A DNA stretch of 64,000 bases from Eshraghiella sp045129695 (GCA_045129695.1 JBGVJZ010000011.1:1-64000); one strand, 5' to 3'; shown: positions 41,414 to 50,331, counted from the stretch's first letter. Notes: generated from the sequence alone by a model not told the origin. Numbers and translations: made by a program.

Positions 41414-42739
41414 ATGAGAATGTATGACATTATAAGCAGAAAAAGAGATGGTTATGTACTAACCAAAGAAGAGATTAATTTTTTTGTAAAAGAGTATACC
41501 AACGGTAATATTCCTGACTATCAGGCATCTGCGTTAACTATGGCAATTTATTTTCAGGGCATGAATGCTGACGAGACAGCAAACCTTACAATGGCGATGG
41601 CTCAGAGCGGTGATGTGTTGGATTTAAGTCCTATCGGGGGAATTAAGGTGGATAAGCACAGTACGGGTGGTGTTGGCGATAAGACGTCACTTGTATTGGG
41701 ACCAATGGTTGCTGCTCTGGGAGTGCCTGTCGCCAAAATGTCGGGAAGAGGACTTGGTCATACGGGTGGAACAATTGACAAGCTTGAAAGCTTTCCGGGT
41801 TTTGTTACAGGACTTGATGAAGACACCTTTTTTAAAAATGTAAATGAAATTAAAATAGCAATAGCCGGACAGACGGGCAACCTTGCACCGGCTGATAAGA
41901 AATTATATGCATTGAGGGATGTTACTGCGACTGTTGATAATATATCACTTATTGCCAGCAGTATCATGTCTAAGAAAATAGCTTCAGGAGCGGATGTCAT
42001 TGTCCTTGATGTAAAGGTGGGAAGCGGGGCTTTTATGAAGACGGAGGAAAAAGCACTTGCACTTGCAAAGGAAATGGTTGCAATAGGTACTAAGGTTGGC
42101 AGAAAGACAATGGCGGTAATCAGCAATATGGAGGAGCCGCTTGGATATGCTGTCGGTAATGCCCTTGAGGTAATAGAGGCAATCAATACATTAAATGGCA
42201 ATGGACCGAAGGATTTACTGGAATTATGTTTAACACTCGGCTCTTATATGGTTGTAGGTGCAGGAGTGACGGAATCTGTTGAAGAGGCTGTAAATATACT
42301 TCGTGAAGTAATTAACAATAAAAAAGCCTTGCAAAAGCTTGCAGAGCTGGTACAATACCAAAAAGGCAATTCACAGGCTGTATATGATACAACATTGCTT
42401 CCAAAGTCATCAATTGAATATAAAGTAATGGCTGACAGGGAGGGTTATGTATCTGCCATTCAATGTGAAGAAATTGGTGTGGCTGCAATGATTCTTGGAG
42501 GAGGCAGGGAGACTAAAGATAGTGTTATTGATTTATCCGTGGGTATTATACTTAACAAAAAAGTAGGAGATTATGTTTCAAAAGGTGATGTAATTGCAAC
42601 CTTTTATGCTAATGATGAGAATAAGCTCAAGGCGGCTGTTGAAAGATTTAAAAAAGCTTATTCTTTTAGCGATGAAAAGGTCTCTGCACCACAGCTGATT
42701 AAATACATTGTTACGAAAGAGGGAGTGACTGCAATATGA
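41414..42739 (+). CDS. pdp: Pyrimidine-nucleoside phosphorylase
   Basis: 441 residues. Signature DKHSTGGVGDKTSLVLGP, followed by KMSGRGLGHTGGTIDKLES; the N-terminus MRMYDIISRKRDG is like Bacillus Pdp. It cleaves thymidine and uridine with phosphate to base and sugar-1-phosphate, the substrate of DeoB. The ATG at 41414 is preferred to 41420 by similarity. The stop overlaps the sirtuin start (ATGA). Confidence 0.95.
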   Translation: MRMYDIISRKRDGYVLTKEEINFFVKEYTNGNIPDYQASALTMAIYFQGMNADETANLTMAMAQSGDVLDLSPIGGIKVDKHSTGGVGDKTSLVLGPMVAALGVPVAKMSGRGLGHTGGTIDKLESFPGFVTGLDEDTFFKNVNEIKIAIAGQTGNLAPADKKLYALRDVTATVDNISLIASSIMSKKIASGADVIVLDVKVGSGAFMKTEEKALALAKEMVAIGTKVGRKTMAVISNMEEPLGYAVGNALEVIEAINTLNGNGPKDLLELCLTLGSYMVVGAGVTESVEEAVNILREVINNKKALQKLAELVQYQKGNSQAVYDTTLLPKSSIEYKVMADREGYVSAIQCEEIGVAAMILGGGRETKDSVIDLSVGIILNKKVGDYVSKGDVIATFYANDENKLKAAVERFKKAYSFSDEKVSAPQLIKYIVTKEGVTAI

Positions 42740-43455
42740 CAGAAGCAAAGATACAGCTTAGAAAATGGATAAGTGAGAGCGATAATATTGTTTTCTTTGG
42801 TGGAGCCGGTGTCAGCACAGAAAGTAACATACCTGATTTCAGAAGTACGGACGGTTTGTATAATCAGAAATATGATTATCCGCCTGAAACAATTTTAAGC
42901 CACAGCTTTTTTATCAGAAGGACTGAGGAGTTTTATCGCTTTTACAGGGATAAGATGATATATAAGGATGCAGTTCCCAACAAGGCACATATTGCTCTTG
43001 CCAAATTGGAAGAGCAGGGAAAATGCCGTGCGGTAATTACCCAGAATATTGACGGATTACATCAGGCAGCAGGAAGCAGGGAAGTACTGGAGCTGCATGG
43101 AAGCGTGCTTAGAAACTACTGTATGAAATGCGGCAAATTTCATAATATTGATGTTATTTCCAATTCGGATGGAATTCCGAAATGTGACTGCAATGGGACA
43201 ATTAAGCCGGATGTTGTGTTATATGAAGAGGGACTTAATCAGGAGATTTTGTCAAAGTCTGTTAATTATATTGCCAATGCAGATGTGCTTATCGTTGCGG
43301 GTACATCACTTACCGTATATCCGGCTGCAGGATTAATTGATTATTATAAAGGCAGCAAACTGATACTGATTAACAAAACTTCAACTCCAAGGGATTCTTA
43401 TGCCGATCTGATTATTAATGAATCAGTTGGAGAGACACTTTGGGATTGCTTGTAG
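42736..43455 (+). CDS. cobB: NAD-dependent protein deacylase (sirtuin)
   Basis: 239 residues. NAD-binding GGAGVSTESNIPDFRS, TQNIDGLHQAAG, catalytic His121 in LELHGS, and a zinc module with Cys129, Cys132, Cys150 and Cys152 (CxxC...CxC, one residue shorter than usual in the second pair). Later GTSLTVYPAAGL is typical. It removes acyl groups from lysines. Coupled to pdp by a 4-bp overlap; sirtuins consume NAD and yield nicotinamide, so co-expression with nucleoside salvage is not a known pathway link. Confidence 0.93.
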   Translation: MTEAKIQLRKWISESDNIVFFGGAGVSTESNIPDFRSTDGLYNQKYDYPPETILSHSFFIRRTEEFYRFYRDKMIYKDAVPNKAHIALAKLEEQGKCRAVITQNIDGLHQAAGSREVLELHGSVLRNYCMKCGKFHNIDVISNSDGIPKCDCNGTIKPDVVLYEEGLNQEILSKSVNYIANADVLIVAGTSLTVYPAAGLIDYYKGSKLILINKTSTPRDSYADLIINESVGETLWDCL

Positions 43456-43471
43456 AATAAGGAGAATTGGA

Positions 43472-44524
43472 ATGATAGAAGTAAGTCACATAGGAAAGGA
43501 TTTTGTATCGCCTAAGAAATATCCCGGTTTAAAGGGTGCGATTAAAGGTCTTTTTTCAAGAGAAAAGGTTACAAAAAAGGCAGTAGAAGATATTTCTTTT
43601 ACTATTCAGGATGGGGAGATTGTAGGTTATATCGGTAGTAATGGTGCCGGAAAATCAACCACCATTAAGATGATGACAGGAATTCTTTCGCCTACACATG
43701 GAAAATGTCTGGTAAATGGTATTGATCCTAATAAGAATCGTAAAGAAAATGCACAGAATATAGGTGTTGTATTCGGACAGAGGACACAGCTGTGGTGGGA
43801 TTTGCCTTTGAGCGAATCCTTTACAATTCTTAAGGAAATTTACAATGTTTCTGATGAAGATTATAAGGAACGTATGCAATTCCTTAATAATGTGCTGGAG
43901 CTTGATGATTTCTTCGATATGCCGGTGCGTACTTTATCACTTGGACAGAGAATGAGAGCTGACCTTGGTGCAGCTCTGTTACATAATCCAAAGGTTCTCT
44001 ATCTTGATGAACCGACAATCGGACTTGACCTGGTGGTTAAAGATAATATCAGAACTGCAATCAAAGAAATTAACGAGAAATATAATACTACGGTAATTCT
44101 TACAACTCATGATATAGGTGATATCGAGGAATTATGCAGTCGTATAATTATCATTGATGAGGGACGTAAGATATACGATGGTTCACTTGAGGCACTCAAG
44201 GATACATATGGTAATATGAGAAAAGTTACTATGGAGGTAAAATATCCTAAGAAGCTTGAGGGATTTGATCTGGCAGCCAAGCTTTCCGTCAGTGAAGATG
44301 AATGTCAGATGGAATTTGGCGAAAATAACAGCGTCAGCATTACATTTGAAAAGCACAAGGTTCAGCTTCCGCATATAATGCAGCTGATTATGGAAGTGAC
44401 AGAGGTTAAAGATATTCAGATTCAGGAAACAGACCTTGCCAAAATTGTTAAAGCAATATATACAGGTGATGGAGTCGATAATACTGTTTCAAACAGTGAG
44501 GAAGGTGGATGTGATGATAAATAA
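43472..44524 (+). CDS. ABC-2 exporter ATP-binding protein
   Basis: 350 residues from the ATG at 43472 after AAGGAG. Walker A GSNGAGKST, Q-loop with VFGQRTQLWWDLPL, signature LSLGQRMRADLG, Walker B VLYLDEPTIGLD and the H-loop in TTHDIGD. The C-terminal 110 residues form an extra domain. The FVSPKKYPGLKGAIKGLF loop near the start is typical of the group linked to PF06182-type permeases. It powers the two permeases encoded next; substrate unknown. Confidence 0.92.
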   Translation: MIEVSHIGKDFVSPKKYPGLKGAIKGLFSREKVTKKAVEDISFTIQDGEIVGYIGSNGAGKSTTIKMMTGILSPTHGKCLVNGIDPNKNRKENAQNIGVVFGQRTQLWWDLPLSESFTILKEIYNVSDEDYKERMQFLNNVLELDDFFDMPVRTLSLGQRMRADLGAALLHNPKVLYLDEPTIGLDLVVKDNIRTAIKEINEKYNTTVILTTHDIGDIEELCSRIIIIDEGRKIYDGSLEALKDTYGNMRKVTMEVKYPKKLEGFDLAAKLSVSEDECQMEFGENNSVSITFEKHKVQLPHIMQLIMEVTEVKDIQIQETDLAKIVKAIYTGDGVDNTVSNSEEGGCDDK

Positions 44525-45332
44525 GCTTAAAATTTATCTGCCTTTTGCCTCCAATGAATTAAAAAGACAGTTAGCATACAAGGGTGCGTTCTATCTTTTC
44601 ATCGTTATAAGTCTTTTCAGCTCATTTATATCGTATTTCCTATGGATGGCAATATACAAAAGCTCGGGAGGAGATGCCCTTGGCGGACTTTCACAGAACG
44701 AAATGGTAGTATATGTGTTTATGGTATATATAACCACGTCAATAGTTAATATTTCCATATCCAAAGAAGTAGGAATGGATATAGTCAAAGGTCAGGTTGT
44801 AATGAATCTGATTAAGCCTATAGATTATCGTATGAGCCTTATTTCAAAGGCATTCGGTAATATGGTTTACCGTTTTTTTGTACCGGGTATAATTATCTGG
44901 ATAGGTCTGGAAATCTATAAAGCAAATGTTCTCGGAATGGGTGTGACAGGAATTGAGAATATTCTGTTATATCTCCTAAGCTGTATGATGAGCTTTCTGA
45001 TATATGTACTTTTTGATTTCTGTTTTGGAATGATAGGATTTTTTACTACATATATTTTCGGACTTGAGATGATAAAGGAATCCGTGCTGTTATTTTTAAC
45101 AGGACAGCTTATTCCGTTAAGCTTTTTTCCACAGGCAGTTCAGAATATATTCTCGTATCTGCCATTCTCATCAATGGTATATACTCCTGTAATGATTTAT
45201 TTGGGAAAATATACCGGTATGGAGCTTGTAAAGGTTCTGCTTATACAGTTTATATGGGTGATAGTTCTGTATTTGATTGGAAGTCTTATATGGAAAAAAG
45301 TTACAAAGAGACTGATTGTACTGGGAGGATAA
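44514..45332 (+). CDS. ABC-2 exporter permease, first subunit
   Basis: 272 residues from the ATG at 44514, overlapping the ATPase gene by 11 bp. Six membrane helices; begins with a short cytoplasmic segment (MINKLKIYLPFASNELKRQ). Permeases of this type (PF06182, ABC2_membrane_6) form heterodimers with the next gene product. The C-terminus is basic (KVTKRLIVLGG). Ribosome site GGAAGGTGG inside the ATPase gene. Confidence 0.85.
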   Translation: MINKLKIYLPFASNELKRQLAYKGAFYLFIVISLFSSFISYFLWMAIYKSSGGDALGGLSQNEMVVYVFMVYITTSIVNISISKEVGMDIVKGQVVMNLIKPIDYRMSLISKAFGNMVYRFFVPGIIIWIGLEIYKANVLGMGVTGIENILLYLLSCMMSFLIYVLFDFCFGMIGFFTTYIFGLEMIKESVLLFLTGQLIPLSFFPQAVQNIFSYLPFSSMVYTPVMIYLGKYTGMELVKVLLIQFIWVIVLYLIGSLIWKKVTKRLIVLGG

Positions 45333-45336
45333 CGGC

Positions 45337-46155
45337 ATGAAAACATTAAAAAGATATATGAGACTGTACAAAGTTCAGATTTCCCAGTTTTTTAAAACAA
45401 TTATGCAGTCAAAAGTGGATTTCTTAATGGGATTATTTGGATTTTTCTTCACACAGTTAAGTGGAATTTTATTTCTTTTATTGATTTTTGAGCAGATTCC
45501 TGACCTTGACGGATGGACGCTTGACCAATTGATATTTATATATGGATTTGCTCAGATACCAAGAGGAATTGACCACTTATTCACCGATAATATCTGGATG
45601 ATTGCATGGAGAATAATTATTAATGGTGATTTCGACAGATATATGTTAAGACCGATGAATCTTCTGTTTCAGGTTATCAGCGAGAAACTGCAGCCGGATG
45701 CAATCGGTGAATTGTTAGTCGGAACAATACTCGTAATATATTCAATTGTTAAAGGTGTTGTAGTATTGGACGCAATACATATAATAATGTTCTTCGTATC
45801 TATATTTGCAGGTGCGTTGATATATTCAGCCATTAAGCTTTTCTTTGCTTCACTGGCCTTCTGGGTTAAAATAAGCGGACCATTTCTTCAGGCTGCTTAC
45901 AATATGGCGGATTTTGCAAAATATCCGACAGAAATTTATGCAAAATTCATTCAGTTTATTATTACATGGATAATTCCGTTTGCATTTGTGGCATATCTGC
46001 CGGCAAGTTATTTCCTCGGTGTGTCGGGCTTCATGGGAATGAGTAACAATATAATTGTAATCGGTATGGAGGTTGTTATTGCGATTGTATTTTCTATAAT
46101 TGCGTATCTGGTGTTTCACAGAGGAACGAGGATATATGAGAGTGCGGGGAATTAG
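45337..46155 (+). CDS. ABC-2 exporter permease, second subunit
   Basis: 272 residues from the ATG at 45337, preceded by GGGAGG. About six membrane helices; the middle soluble loop has LDGWTLDQLIFIYGFAQIPRG, and the C-terminal helix ends in VFHRGTRIYESAGN. It is homologous in layout to the preceding permease and likely forms a heterodimer with it. Its last codons and stop (46153-46155) fall in the left arm of repeat copy B, so the end of the reading frame is contributed by the repeat or was adapted to it. Confidence 0.85.
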   Translation: MKTLKRYMRLYKVQISQFFKTIMQSKVDFLMGLFGFFFTQLSGILFLLLIFEQIPDLDGWTLDQLIFIYGFAQIPRGIDHLFTDNIWMIAWRIIINGDFDRYMLRPMNLLFQVISEKLQPDAIGELLVGTILVIYSIVKGVVVLDAIHIIMFFVSIFAGALIYSAIKLFFASLAFWVKISGPFLQAAYNMADFAKYPTEIYAKFIQFIITWIIPFAFVAYLPASYFLGVSGFMGMSNNIIVIGMEVVIAIVFSIIAYLVFHRGTRIYESAGN

Positions 46156-46269
46156 AATTTAACGAATTAGAACTGTTGTGAGAATGTTACACAGAATATT
46201 TACATTGCGGTGACACGCTCCCGCCCTGCAAATATTCTGTTCACATCCAAATCAACATTCTAATCCCCG
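46145..46269. repeat. Palindromic repeat, copy B (complete)
   Basis: 125-bp imperfect palindrome. Outer arms CGGGGAATTAGAAT (46145-46158) and ATTCTAATCCCCG (46257-46269) match but for one bulged base. Inner arms ACAGAATATTT (46191-46201) and AAATATTCTGT (46230-46240) are perfect. The core ACAGAATATTTACATTGCGG continues to GACACGCTC and is 26 of 30 identical to copy C. Downstream at 46286-46301 a piece of the second element type (ATCCAACGGGAAATAT) follows. Confidence 0.7.
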
Positions 46270-46312
46270 AATTTTCAGCGTATGCATCCAACGGGAAATA
46301 TTGATAATTGGG

Positions 46313-46828
46313 ATGGAAAGTGATGAAAGTATATATTTCTACTGTCGAAGAGAAGATTATATAACTATAAGATCCATAAGCGGAGATTATCTTGATGGTA
46401 AATGTGTAGAAAAAATATATAATTTTGTGCCGGAAGGCACTGGTATAGACGAAAATCTTAGTATATCACTACAGAATATTAAAATATTTTCCGGAAATAT
46501 GCTGTTTGAATTTCAGGCAACGATGAAATTGCAAGAAGAGAATGGCGTTGTATCGGGAACTGTTACATATCAGAAATGGGATAAACTTAATTCCTATGAA
46601 ATGAGCTTTAGCGGAGTGGTAGAAGACGGAATACTTGAATTTTCTGATTATGAATGTAATCATTTTAGCAGACTTTATTTCAAAGGGGATTATTTGAAAC
46701 AGGCTGACAGCGTAAGCGGACTTAGTGGGAAAATATGTTTTTACCGAACTTTTTTATTATTTGAAGATCCGTATACAGGTAATGAGTATCCATTTGGGTA
46801 TGATAAAATAAAGAATATTTCAGAATAA
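46313..46828 (+). pseudogene. 5'-truncated paralogue of the lipoprotein pseudogene at 47.8-48.75 kb
   Basis: 172 residues if read from the ATG at 46313. The first visible residues (ESDESIYFYCRREDYITIR) are nearly identical to the middle of the decayed lipoprotein gene downstream (SDENIYLYCRREDYIKIR); later stretches (ENGVVSGTVTYQKWDKLNSY and FYRTFLLFEDPYTGNEYPF) also correspond. The signal peptide and N-terminal half are missing and are replaced by the repeat sequence at 46145-46301, so the gene is probably a remnant. No ribosome site is seen. The function of the family is unknown. Confidence 0.65.
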
Positions 46829-46854
46829 TAATCAGTGCATCATAATTCAAAACA

Positions 46855-46863
46855 TGCTATAAT
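46855..46863 (+). promoter_or_regulatory. Extended -10 of the nitroreductase gene
   Basis: TGCTATAAT lies about 31 nt before the ATG at 46894. No good -35. Confidence 0.4.
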
Positions 46864-46893
46864 TAACCTATCAAATTTCGGGAGGTTACAAAT

Positions 46894-47406
46894 ATGGATT
46901 TTTTAGAACTTGCACGTAACAGATATTCTTGTAGGGATATTTCGGACAAGCCGGTAGAACAGGAAAAGATTGATAAAATTATTGAGGCTGCAATTGTTGC
47001 ACCGACAGCACATAATATTCAGCCATTTAAGATTTGGGTAATTGATAAAGAGACTGACATTGAGAAAATCAAAGAAACAACGCCTTGTACTAATGGTGCA
47101 TCCCTGTTCTTTGTGATAGGTGCCAATAAGGATACCGGATGGGTTCGTAAATATGACCGGAAGAGTTTTGCAGATGTGGATGCGGCTATCGTTGGCACAC
47201 ATATGATGCTTGCGGTTGAAGATTTGGGATTGGCAACTACATGGGTTGGACACTTTAAAAATGAGAAACTCGCTGAACTCTTTCCGCAGATGAAGGGATA
47301 TGAACTTATTGCTATTTTTCCTGTAGGATATGCCAAGGAAGATGCTAAGCCGATTCCAATGCATTTTGAAAGAAAAAGTGTGGAAGAATTGGTGGAGAGA
47401 ATATAA
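46894..47406 (+). CDS. Nitroreductase-family flavoprotein
   Basis: 170 residues. Starts MDFLELARNRYSCRDISDKP; FMN-binding residues are likely in RYSCRD and PTAHNIQPF. Later VDAAIVGTHMMLAVEDLGLA and IFPVGYAKEDAKP are characteristic of the short nitroreductase subfamily. It reduces nitro, quinone or other electron acceptors with NAD(P)H; the natural substrate is unknown. It is the only intact gene of the stretch between repeat copies B and C. Ribosome site GGGAGG. Confidence 0.9.
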   Translation: MDFLELARNRYSCRDISDKPVEQEKIDKIIEAAIVAPTAHNIQPFKIWVIDKETDIEKIKETTPCTNGASLFFVIGANKDTGWVRKYDRKSFADVDAAIVGTHMMLAVEDLGLATTWVGHFKNEKLAELFPQMKGYELIAIFPVGYAKEDAKPIPMHFERKSVEELVERI

Positions 47407-47407
47407 T

Positions 47408-47788
47408 AGAATTTTTGAGAGTACCGAGCTTATAGAGGGACAACAAATATGGGATGGTAATGTAGTTAAGTATAATTATCTTATTTGTCCAACCTATTTT
47501 AAACAATTTTCGAACGGAATTGAATTATCTATGAATCTCTCAAATGATGCTGCCAAAACAATGTAATGCTGGCTACAGATAACATTTGGTTGTGCTGCAC
47601 AGAAATTCCTTGCAGTAGGAACATATCAGCATGCATCGGAATCAACGACTTTAGCAGAGTCTAAAAAATATACTATTAATATATTAGGTAATGGTGGAGT
47701 GGTTGATTTTGATGATAAAATATCCGAAAAATATGAACAGGGAGCAGGTCTTATTGTTCAGGACATAAACGAAGCATATGCAGAATAA
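47408..47788 (+). pseudogene. Remnant reading frame with an in-frame stop
   Basis: Directly after the nitroreductase stop, one frame reads RIFESTELIEGQQIWDG..., meets TAA at 47564-47566, and then continues in the same frame as CWLQITFGCAAQKFLAVG... to a TAA at 47786-47788. The sequence looks coding on both sides of the stop, so it is a decayed gene without its start. It ends 11 bp inside the next lipoprotein gene, as an operon partner would. Family not recognised. Confidence 0.55.
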
Positions 47789-48752
47789 AATAATTCATTT
47801 ATTAATGTTAATAATTATTTTGGCATATATATCCGGTTGTGATAAACAGAGTACATCCCAAAAAGAATATATAATAGTTGAAGCCGGATGGAATGAAGCC
47901 GGTTCAGTGTACACTTCAATGTATAATGCAAAATTCTATAGGGATGAATATTATGCATTGTTAAATTATAATTATGGCATGATGGATTGCGATTGGATAG
48001 CGGCTGAAGACAGTATTGAAGATTCTATGGGGGGACGGAAGTGCATGGTTTCTTGGAAAACTTGATGTATCAGACCTTTATGATGAACCGTCGGTTAAGA
48101 AATCTATTACAGAAATTCTCAAACGGCATTCGAAAGAGTAATGGACAGGGGCTGGAAGTGATTGTGGATATGAGCTTAGTATTTCTGTAGATAATAATGG
48201 TATGACAGCTATTATGACGGATACTGTTAATAATGTAACTCTTTATGAATTTTCCATAGATACAGCTACGCTTAAAAATAGTTCTAGACATAATTATCTT
48301 GTATATGATATTCCTGATTCTGATGAGAATATATATTTATATTGCCGTAGGGAGGACTATATCAAAATAAGAGTGATTGATAGCAGTGATTCAGATAATG
48401 TTAAGGATAAGTATTATACTTTTATACCGGAGACCATCCATTTGATTATGAAATATCAATGAAAATAAAAAAAGAGAATGGAGTTTATTCTGGAACTGTT
48501 ATTCGAGAAGACTGGAATAAACTTAATTACTATGAAATGATTTATAGCGGAGAAGTTAAAGACGGAATGCTTGAATCCACTGATTATGAGTGTATACATA
48601 AAGTGAGAGAAACGAAAGAAAATGAATATATGGAACAGGATGAGAATATAGGAACTATTGGCTGTAAAATATACTTCTATAGGACCTTTCTGTTGTTTGA
48701 AGACGGATATAGCGGGAATAAATACACTTTTGTGTATGATAAAATTTATTGA
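47778..48752 (+). pseudogene. Decayed lipoprotein gene with frameshifts and a nonsense codon
   Basis: Begins with a lipoprotein signal (HLLMLIIILAYISGC, Cys at about 21). A run of six G at 48029-48034 shifts the frame; with one G fewer the frame continues as DGSAWFLGKLDVSDLYDEPS. This is then stopped by TAA at 48139-48141 in RHSKE*WTGAG. The frame goes on through YELSISVDNNG and YCRREDYIKIR to about 48430, where another shift is needed to reach DYEISMKIKKENGVYSGTV and the C-terminus ending VYDKIY. So at least three lesions. Paralogue of the fragment at 46313. Function unknown. Confidence 0.75.
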
Positions 48753-48780
48753 AAGAAGCTTGCTATATTAACAAATATTT

Positions 48781-48817
48781 AAGGTGTATGTCAGTAATGT
48801 CATATACCTTATTTTTT
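48781..48817 (+). terminator. Terminator after the lipoprotein pseudogene
   Basis: AAGGTGTATG (48781-48790) and CATATACCTT (48801-48810) pair with one G-U, followed by ATTTTTT. Confidence 0.7.
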
Positions 48818-48836
48818 GACATACATTTAAATAGGT

Positions 48837-48953
48837 GTTTAGTGAATTAGAAGTGTTGTAAGGATGTTTCGCAGAATATTTGCATTGCAGAGACACGCTC
48901 ACTCCGCGAAATAATTTATTGCCTTAAACTTCTATTCACTTACACTGTTAAAC
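48837..48953. repeat. Palindromic repeat, copy C
   Basis: About 117 bp. Arms AGTGAATTAGAAGT (48841-48854) and ACTTCTATTCACT (48928-48940) pair with one bulged base; GTTTA and TAAAC mark the outer limits. The core GCAGAATATTTGCATTGCAG (48871-48890) continuing to GACACGCTC is shared with copies B and E. It lies between the pseudogene terminator and dacF and may hold part of the dacF promoter. Confidence 0.7.
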
Positions 48954-48977
48954 CGCAATTTTCTTATGAGGTGACTT

Positions 48978-50207
48978 ATGTTGAAGAGATTTAAAACAAT
49001 TGTATTGGCTTTTATTCTTATAATTGCATCAGTTTTTACAGGAACCGTCACAGTTTCAGCGGAGCAGGATTCGTTAAAGCTCTATGCTAATGCCGCGGTT
49101 CTTATTGACGGAAGTAACGGAAGAATTTTATATGGCAGGAATGAGGATAAAGTAATGCCTATGGCAAGCACTACCAAAGTTATGACATTAATTGTTGCTC
49201 TTGAATACGGCAATCCTGAGGATACAGTAACAATTTCCAAATATGCGGCATCGCAGCCGGACGTACAGTTGAATGCATTAGTGGGTGAGCAGTATGTTCT
49301 TAAGGATTTACTGCATGCCATGATGATGCAGTCCTATAATGATGTGGCAGTTGCAATTGCAGAATACGTGGCAGATGTGTATTTGAACGAACAGCAGCAG
49401 GCAGAAATAGTGAGTCAGAGAACAACGGAAGACAGCAAAGAAATGGTAAAGGTTTTTGCAGGACTTATGAATGAAAAGGCTAAAAACCTTGGCTGCGTTA
49501 ATACATATTTTATTACTCCGAATGGTCTTGATGCACAGGATGAAAATGGAATTCATGGTACAACAGCATATGAGCTTGCAAAAATCTGTGCCTATGCAAT
49601 GGGTAAGGAGGAAGTGATTGACATCTGTACAACAAGAAATTATGCATTTAGTGAGATTACAGGAAAAAGAAATGTTAATATCGGAACAACAGACAGATTT
49701 CTCGATATGATGGAGGGGGCAGTGGGATTAAAAACAGGTTTTACAGGTAATGCAGGATATTGTTTTGCAGGTGCAATAAAAAAAGACGGCAAAACCTTTA
49801 TATCTGTGGTGCTTGGAAGTGGCTGGCCGCCAAATAAGAATTACAAATGGGTTGATACTAAAGCTTTGATGAATTATGGAATTAATAATTACTTTTATCA
49901 GAAAATTTTTATTCCGGATGAAGATTACATGAGAATTCAGGTTAATGAAGGCGTTGAGGAGTATGTTGATACTTATATACCTTTTTCACTTGGGATGCTC
50001 ATGAGCGAAAATGATGAGATTGATATAGTTTATGTTACGCCGGATTATGTAGTGGCTCCGGTGGATACTAATGAAGAGATAGGCAGCGTTAATATTTATC
50101 TGAATGGAAATTTGTATACTTCTTTTCCGATTTTAACGAAAAAAAGTGTACCGGAAAAAGATTTTTGGTGGTGCCTGAAATATGTTCTGAAAGAATGGGT
50201 GAGATAG
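48978..50207 (+). CDS. dacF: D-alanyl-D-alanine carboxypeptidase (DacF/PBP type)
   Basis: 409 residues. Signal peptide (1-28, VSAEQ at the cleavage site), then an S11 peptidase domain: Ser64 and Lys67 in MASTTKVM, Ser119-Tyr-Asn121 in MMQSYNDVAV, and KTGF for the third motif. A C-terminal PBP5-like domain follows (about 290-385). It trims D-Ala from wall stem peptides. In Bacillus dacF follows the xerD-deoB-pdp block and is sporulation specific; here the block is split by other genes, so that role is not certain. Ribosome site GAGGTG. Confidence 0.92.
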   Translation: MLKRFKTIVLAFILIIASVFTGTVTVSAEQDSLKLYANAAVLIDGSNGRILYGRNEDKVMPMASTTKVMTLIVALEYGNPEDTVTISKYAASQPDVQLNALVGEQYVLKDLLHAMMMQSYNDVAVAIAEYVADVYLNEQQQAEIVSQRTTEDSKEMVKVFAGLMNEKAKNLGCVNTYFITPNGLDAQDENGIHGTTAYELAKICAYAMGKEEVIDICTTRNYAFSEITGKRNVNIGTTDRFLDMMEGAVGLKTGFTGNAGYCFAGAIKKDGKTFISVVLGSGWPPNKNYKWVDTKALMNYGINNYFYQKIFIPDEDYMRIQVNEGVEEYVDTYIPFSLGMLMSENDEIDIVYVTPDYVVAPVDTNEEIGSVNIYLNGNLYTSFPILTKKSVPEKDFWWCLKYVLKEWVR

Positions 50208-50219
50208 TGAAAAATGTGC

Positions 50220-50248
50220 TTGATATTTTTTGTTCATAATATTACAAT
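50220..50248 (+). promoter_or_regulatory. Promoter of the decarboxylase cluster
   Basis: TTGATA (50220-50225), 17 nt, TACAAT (50243-50248), giving a leader of about 77 nt. Confidence 0.55.
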
Positions 50249-50282
50249 GTATTTGGTAGAAATTGCGATTATATCAAAAATA

Positions 50283-50309
50283 ACCCATTTTTCTCTACAA
50301 TAAATGGGT
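50283..50309 (+). promoter_or_regulatory. Leader hairpin before the decarboxylase cluster
   Basis: ACCCATTT (50283-50290) and AAATGGGT (50302-50309) are perfect inverted repeats separated by 11 nt, in the leader between the promoter and the GGAGG site. No T-run follows. It could be an operator or an RNA control element. Confidence 0.4.
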
Positions 50310-50331
50310 AAAAATTACGGAGGTCTGAAAT

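Noticed and set aside
46145..46269. Insertion sequence with transposase
   Set aside because: The element is only 125 bp and contains no open frame; it can be at most a non-autonomous element.
48816..48821. Consensus -35 TTGACA after the lipoprotein pseudogene as a dacF promoter
   Set aside because: No -10 is found 16-18 nt downstream, where the repeat arm begins; the hexamer overlaps the terminator T-run.
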